Source of the DNA: Bacteroidales bacterium
Lineage (GTDB): Bacteria > Bacteroidota > Bacteroidia > Bacteroidales > Muribaculaceae
Direction: 5' to 3'
Assembly: GCA_004552725.1 (NCBI GenBank)
Contig: SFNM01000022.1
Coordinates: 1-24,912, forward strand
DNA length: 24,912 nt
In this document: one piece after another, positions 23,381-24,912 of the stretch
Layout of the letters: every line of letters begins with the position of its first letter
Position numbering within the stretch: position 1 is the first letter of the stretch
Made by a program: the position numbers and the translations under genes
The notes under the pieces: model-generated
Told to the model about the DNA's origin: nothing
Database searches by the model: none
Seen by the model: only the letters and a program-made list of their open reading frames with translations

Positions 23381-24730
23381 TTACGATTTGAGAATACGCC
23401 ACGGCGCCGGGTACAGATTGTTGGCTCTGTTGCCAAGATTTTTAACCCAGCCAAGCGGCTTATGGCCGTAGGTTAGAAGAACTATACCGCGCGGCGCTTC
23501 GATTGTGATGGCATTTCTGCGTAAATAGTTGAGCGCCGTGTCGTGGTCCACTTCCACCTCAGGATATAATTGGCGCGAGAGGTTGCGACAGAGTGCCAAC
23601 GGTTGCGCAGGTATGATGTCTTTGCCGCGCACAGTGGCCACTTCCACTCCCGCAGCGGTCACCGGCCATACGGAGCGCACCAATTCCACATCTTCCGCAT
23701 GGTCGGCCGCAATTGCGGTGATGGTGTCGGACCCTATCATATTGTACTTGTAATTGCCAACAAGAAATTCGGGCAATTTCGGCATTTTTGCTCGGGGTGC
23801 GGATTTTGGTCGGCGCAATTGCCTACGCTCGCCGCTGTCCGCCTTTTGGAGCAAGGCTATGAATTGACCTTCGCCGCGGACTCTACCCGGCAGAAAGCGA
23901 TAAGCCGGCACATCAAGCCCCACCGCACCTATAATTTCCTCGCGATTGAGCGCCGCAATAGGGTGGGGGATGGCTCCGTATTCGCTGATTAAAAACCTAA
24001 GTATATCCTCATTCTCCGACGTATTAAATGTGCAAGTGGAGTAGATGAAACATCCGCCCGGACGAAGCGACTGCCATAAGTTGGCAACAATGCGCCGCTG
24101 CAATGTAGCACAGTCCGCCACCAATGCCGGCGACCACTGCTCCACCGCGTGCTCGTCCTTGCGCATCATTCCCTCGCCCGAACACGGCACGTCGGCAGCA
24201 ATAATATCAAAGAAATCGGGAATGGGCGTCAGTGCCGACGCATCTCCATTGGTAATCACTACTGCCTCATTGCCCCATTTGGCCACGTTCTCCAGCAGTA
24301 TAGAGCACCGACGGCGGTCAAATTCATTAGCCACAGTAAGCGAGCCGGCGGGCAAGCGGTCCATCGCCGCAGTGGTTTTACCTCCGGGCGATGCGCAAGC
24401 ATCAAGGTAGCGCAAAGGCTTTCGGCCAACTATTTCAATGGCGGCTTCCACTGCTGCAGCATGCGCCATCGACGAGGCGTCTTGCACATAGTAAAGGCCC
24501 TGATGCAGGGCCGGGTCAAGCGTAAAATCCGGGCGCTCAGGCAAGTAATAGCCATCGGCACACCATTCCACCGGCATACCGGCGGCGGGTACATCGCACC
24601 CTTTGGCCCTATTGATGCGCACTGCCACGGCCGGGGCTGTGGTCAGTAGCGCATTGGGCAGTTGAGCCAAGGCCGGCTCGCCCATACTTTGCAGCATTTC
24701 TACGAATTTTGCGGGGAGTTGAGCGGCCAT
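23381..24730 (-). CDS. RsmF/RsmB-NOP family rRNA cytosine-C5 methyltransferase
   Basis: The 449-aa enzyme resembles RsmF (YebU). An N-terminal substrate-binding part (~1-80) precedes the methyltransferase core: SAM loop YLDACASPGGKTT (109-120), NEFDRRRCSILLEN, motif IV ADVPCSGEGMMRK (Cys183) and motif VI IYSTCTFNTSENE (Cys233, the usual nucleophile for m5C). A C-terminal region (~320-449) fits the PUA-like end of RsmF relatives, including an LLTYGHKPLGW-type motif near residue 420. It should methylate a cytosine in 16S rRNA, but the exact position cannot be inferred. It starts 11 nt after the stop of the partial T9SS-tail gene, so the two may be co-transcribed. Confidence 0.9.
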   Translation of the reverse strand: MAAQLPAKFVEMLQSMGEPALAQLPNALLTTAPAVAVRINRAKGCDVPAAGMPVEWCADGYYLPERPDFTLDPALHQGLYYVQDASSMAHAAAVEAAIEIVGRKPLRYLDACASPGGKTTAAMDRLPAGSLTVANEFDRRRCSILLENVAKWGNEAVVITNGDASALTPIPDFFDIIAADVPCSGEGMMRKDEHAVEQWSPALVADCATLQRRIVANLWQSLRPGGCFIYSTCTFNTSENEDILRFLISEYGAIPHPIAALNREEIIGAVGLDVPAYRFLPGRVRGEGQFIALLQKADSGERRQLRRPKSAPRAKMPKLPEFLVGNYKYNMIGSDTITAIAADHAEDVELVRSVWPVTAAGVEVATVRGKDIIPAQPLALCRNLSRQLYPEVEVDHDTALNYLRRNAITIEAPRGIVLLTYGHKPLGWVKNLGNRANNLYPAPWRILKS

Positions 24731-24741
24731 AGCATCGTGTT

Positions 24742-24912
24742 TTAAGGAATAAGTACTTTCTGAACGGAGCCGTCGGAGAAGCGCACAATGTTCACACCGC
24801 GCACGGGTGCGGCCAAACGACGTCCTTGAATATCATATACTTCAGCGGGCGAGACCACAGACGGGTCAATGGCTATATCGCTCACACCTGCGGCATCGAG
24901 TAAGCGAATATC
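24742..24912 (-). CDS. C-terminal end of a secreted protein with T9SS-type sorting tail (partial)
   Basis: The minus strand is open from the window edge to a TAA at 24742-24744 and gives the last 56 residues of a protein. They end with AEVYDIQGRRLAAPVRGVNI and then VRFSDGSVQKVLIP. The pattern (a hydrophobic strand, Y-(N/D)-x-x-G-x-x, a G-(L/V/I)-Y/N-I-V-R turn, and a final K-V-x-(I/L)-x strand) is the Type IX secretion C-terminal sorting domain, the same type as at the end of the 835-aa protein (YNLQGVRI, KVIIR). The rest of the gene lies beyond the window, so its activity is unknown. Confidence 0.8.
   Translation of the reverse strand, partial: DIRLLDAAGVSDIAIDPSVVSPAEVYDIQGRRLAAPVRGVNIVRFSDGSVQKVLIP

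Noticed and set aside
1..24912. CRISPR array, tRNA or rRNA genes, phage genes
   Set aside because: No regularly spaced repeats of CRISPR type, no cloverleaf or rRNA segments and no phage structural genes were seen by eye. A tRNAscan or Infernal run would be decisive.

Overview
The window looks like a chromosomal segment of a gut-type member of the Bacteroidales, with Muribaculaceae (S24-7) or Prevotella-like relatives most likely. The evidence is the repeated Bacteroidetes promoter signature (TTTG, 19-21 nt, TAnnTTTG), an outer-membrane TonB-dependent receptor with a carboxypeptidase-regulatory-like domain, DUF5689 lipoproteins, C-terminal tails resembling the Type IX secretion (T9SS) sorting domain, a DUF4294 protein and a YfhO-family membrane protein. 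The family-level placement is inference; I could not run a search.

Layout. (1) Positions 1-206 (-) hold the start of a ribbon-helix-helix antitoxin-like gene cut by the window edge. (2) Positions 207-625 are a gene-free stretch with a hairpin, a decayed half-copy of a dispersed repeat, a pyrimidine-rich tract and a promoter. (3) Positions 626-7507 (+) are a three-gene operon: a TonB-dependent receptor and two tandem DUF5689 lipoproteins, closed by a strong terminator. (4) Positions 7582-8801 are a compact mobile unit: a Y1/IS200-like REP-associated tyrosine transposase (RAYT) on the minus strand, flanked on both sides by ~110-bp imperfect palindromes that resemble each other. (5) Positions 8900-12487 (+) are an exported endonuclease/exonuclease/phosphatase (EEP) protein and a large multidomain secreted protein with a T9SS-like tail. 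This pair is driven by a promoter almost identical to the one at 525-532 and is closed by a second terminator. (6) Positions 12626-17303 (-) are a tightly packed operon read as yfhO-like, methyltransferase-like remnant, DUF4294, xerD. (7) Positions 17418-21186 (+) hold a SlyD-like prolyl isomerase with a Cys/His tail, the glycogen branching enzyme GlgB and an acyltransferase-3 membrane protein. (8) Position 21706 down to 21104 (-) is an SGNH/GDSL lipoprotein that overlaps the acyltransferase gene tail to tail. (9) Positions 21917-23371 (+) are manC and crcB. (10) Position 24912 down to 23381 (-) holds the C-terminus of a T9SS-type protein followed by an RsmF-like rRNA cytosine methyltransferase.

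How the genes may work together. The receptor, the two lipoproteins, the EEP protein and the 835-aa secreted protein appear to form one surface system. Three of the five share a choice-of-anchor-J-like module, and the two halves share nearly the same promoter. The EEP protein suggests that the substrate is a nucleic acid or another phosphodiester or phosphate ester, which is inference. The RAYT unit sits exactly between the two halves and may have been inserted into a formerly continuous locus. The acyltransferase/SGNH pair and ManC point to glycan modification and GDP-mannose supply. Genes 626-12487 and 17418-20139 show very strong use of C-ending codons, consistent with high expression, whereas the acyltransferase and SGNH genes do not.
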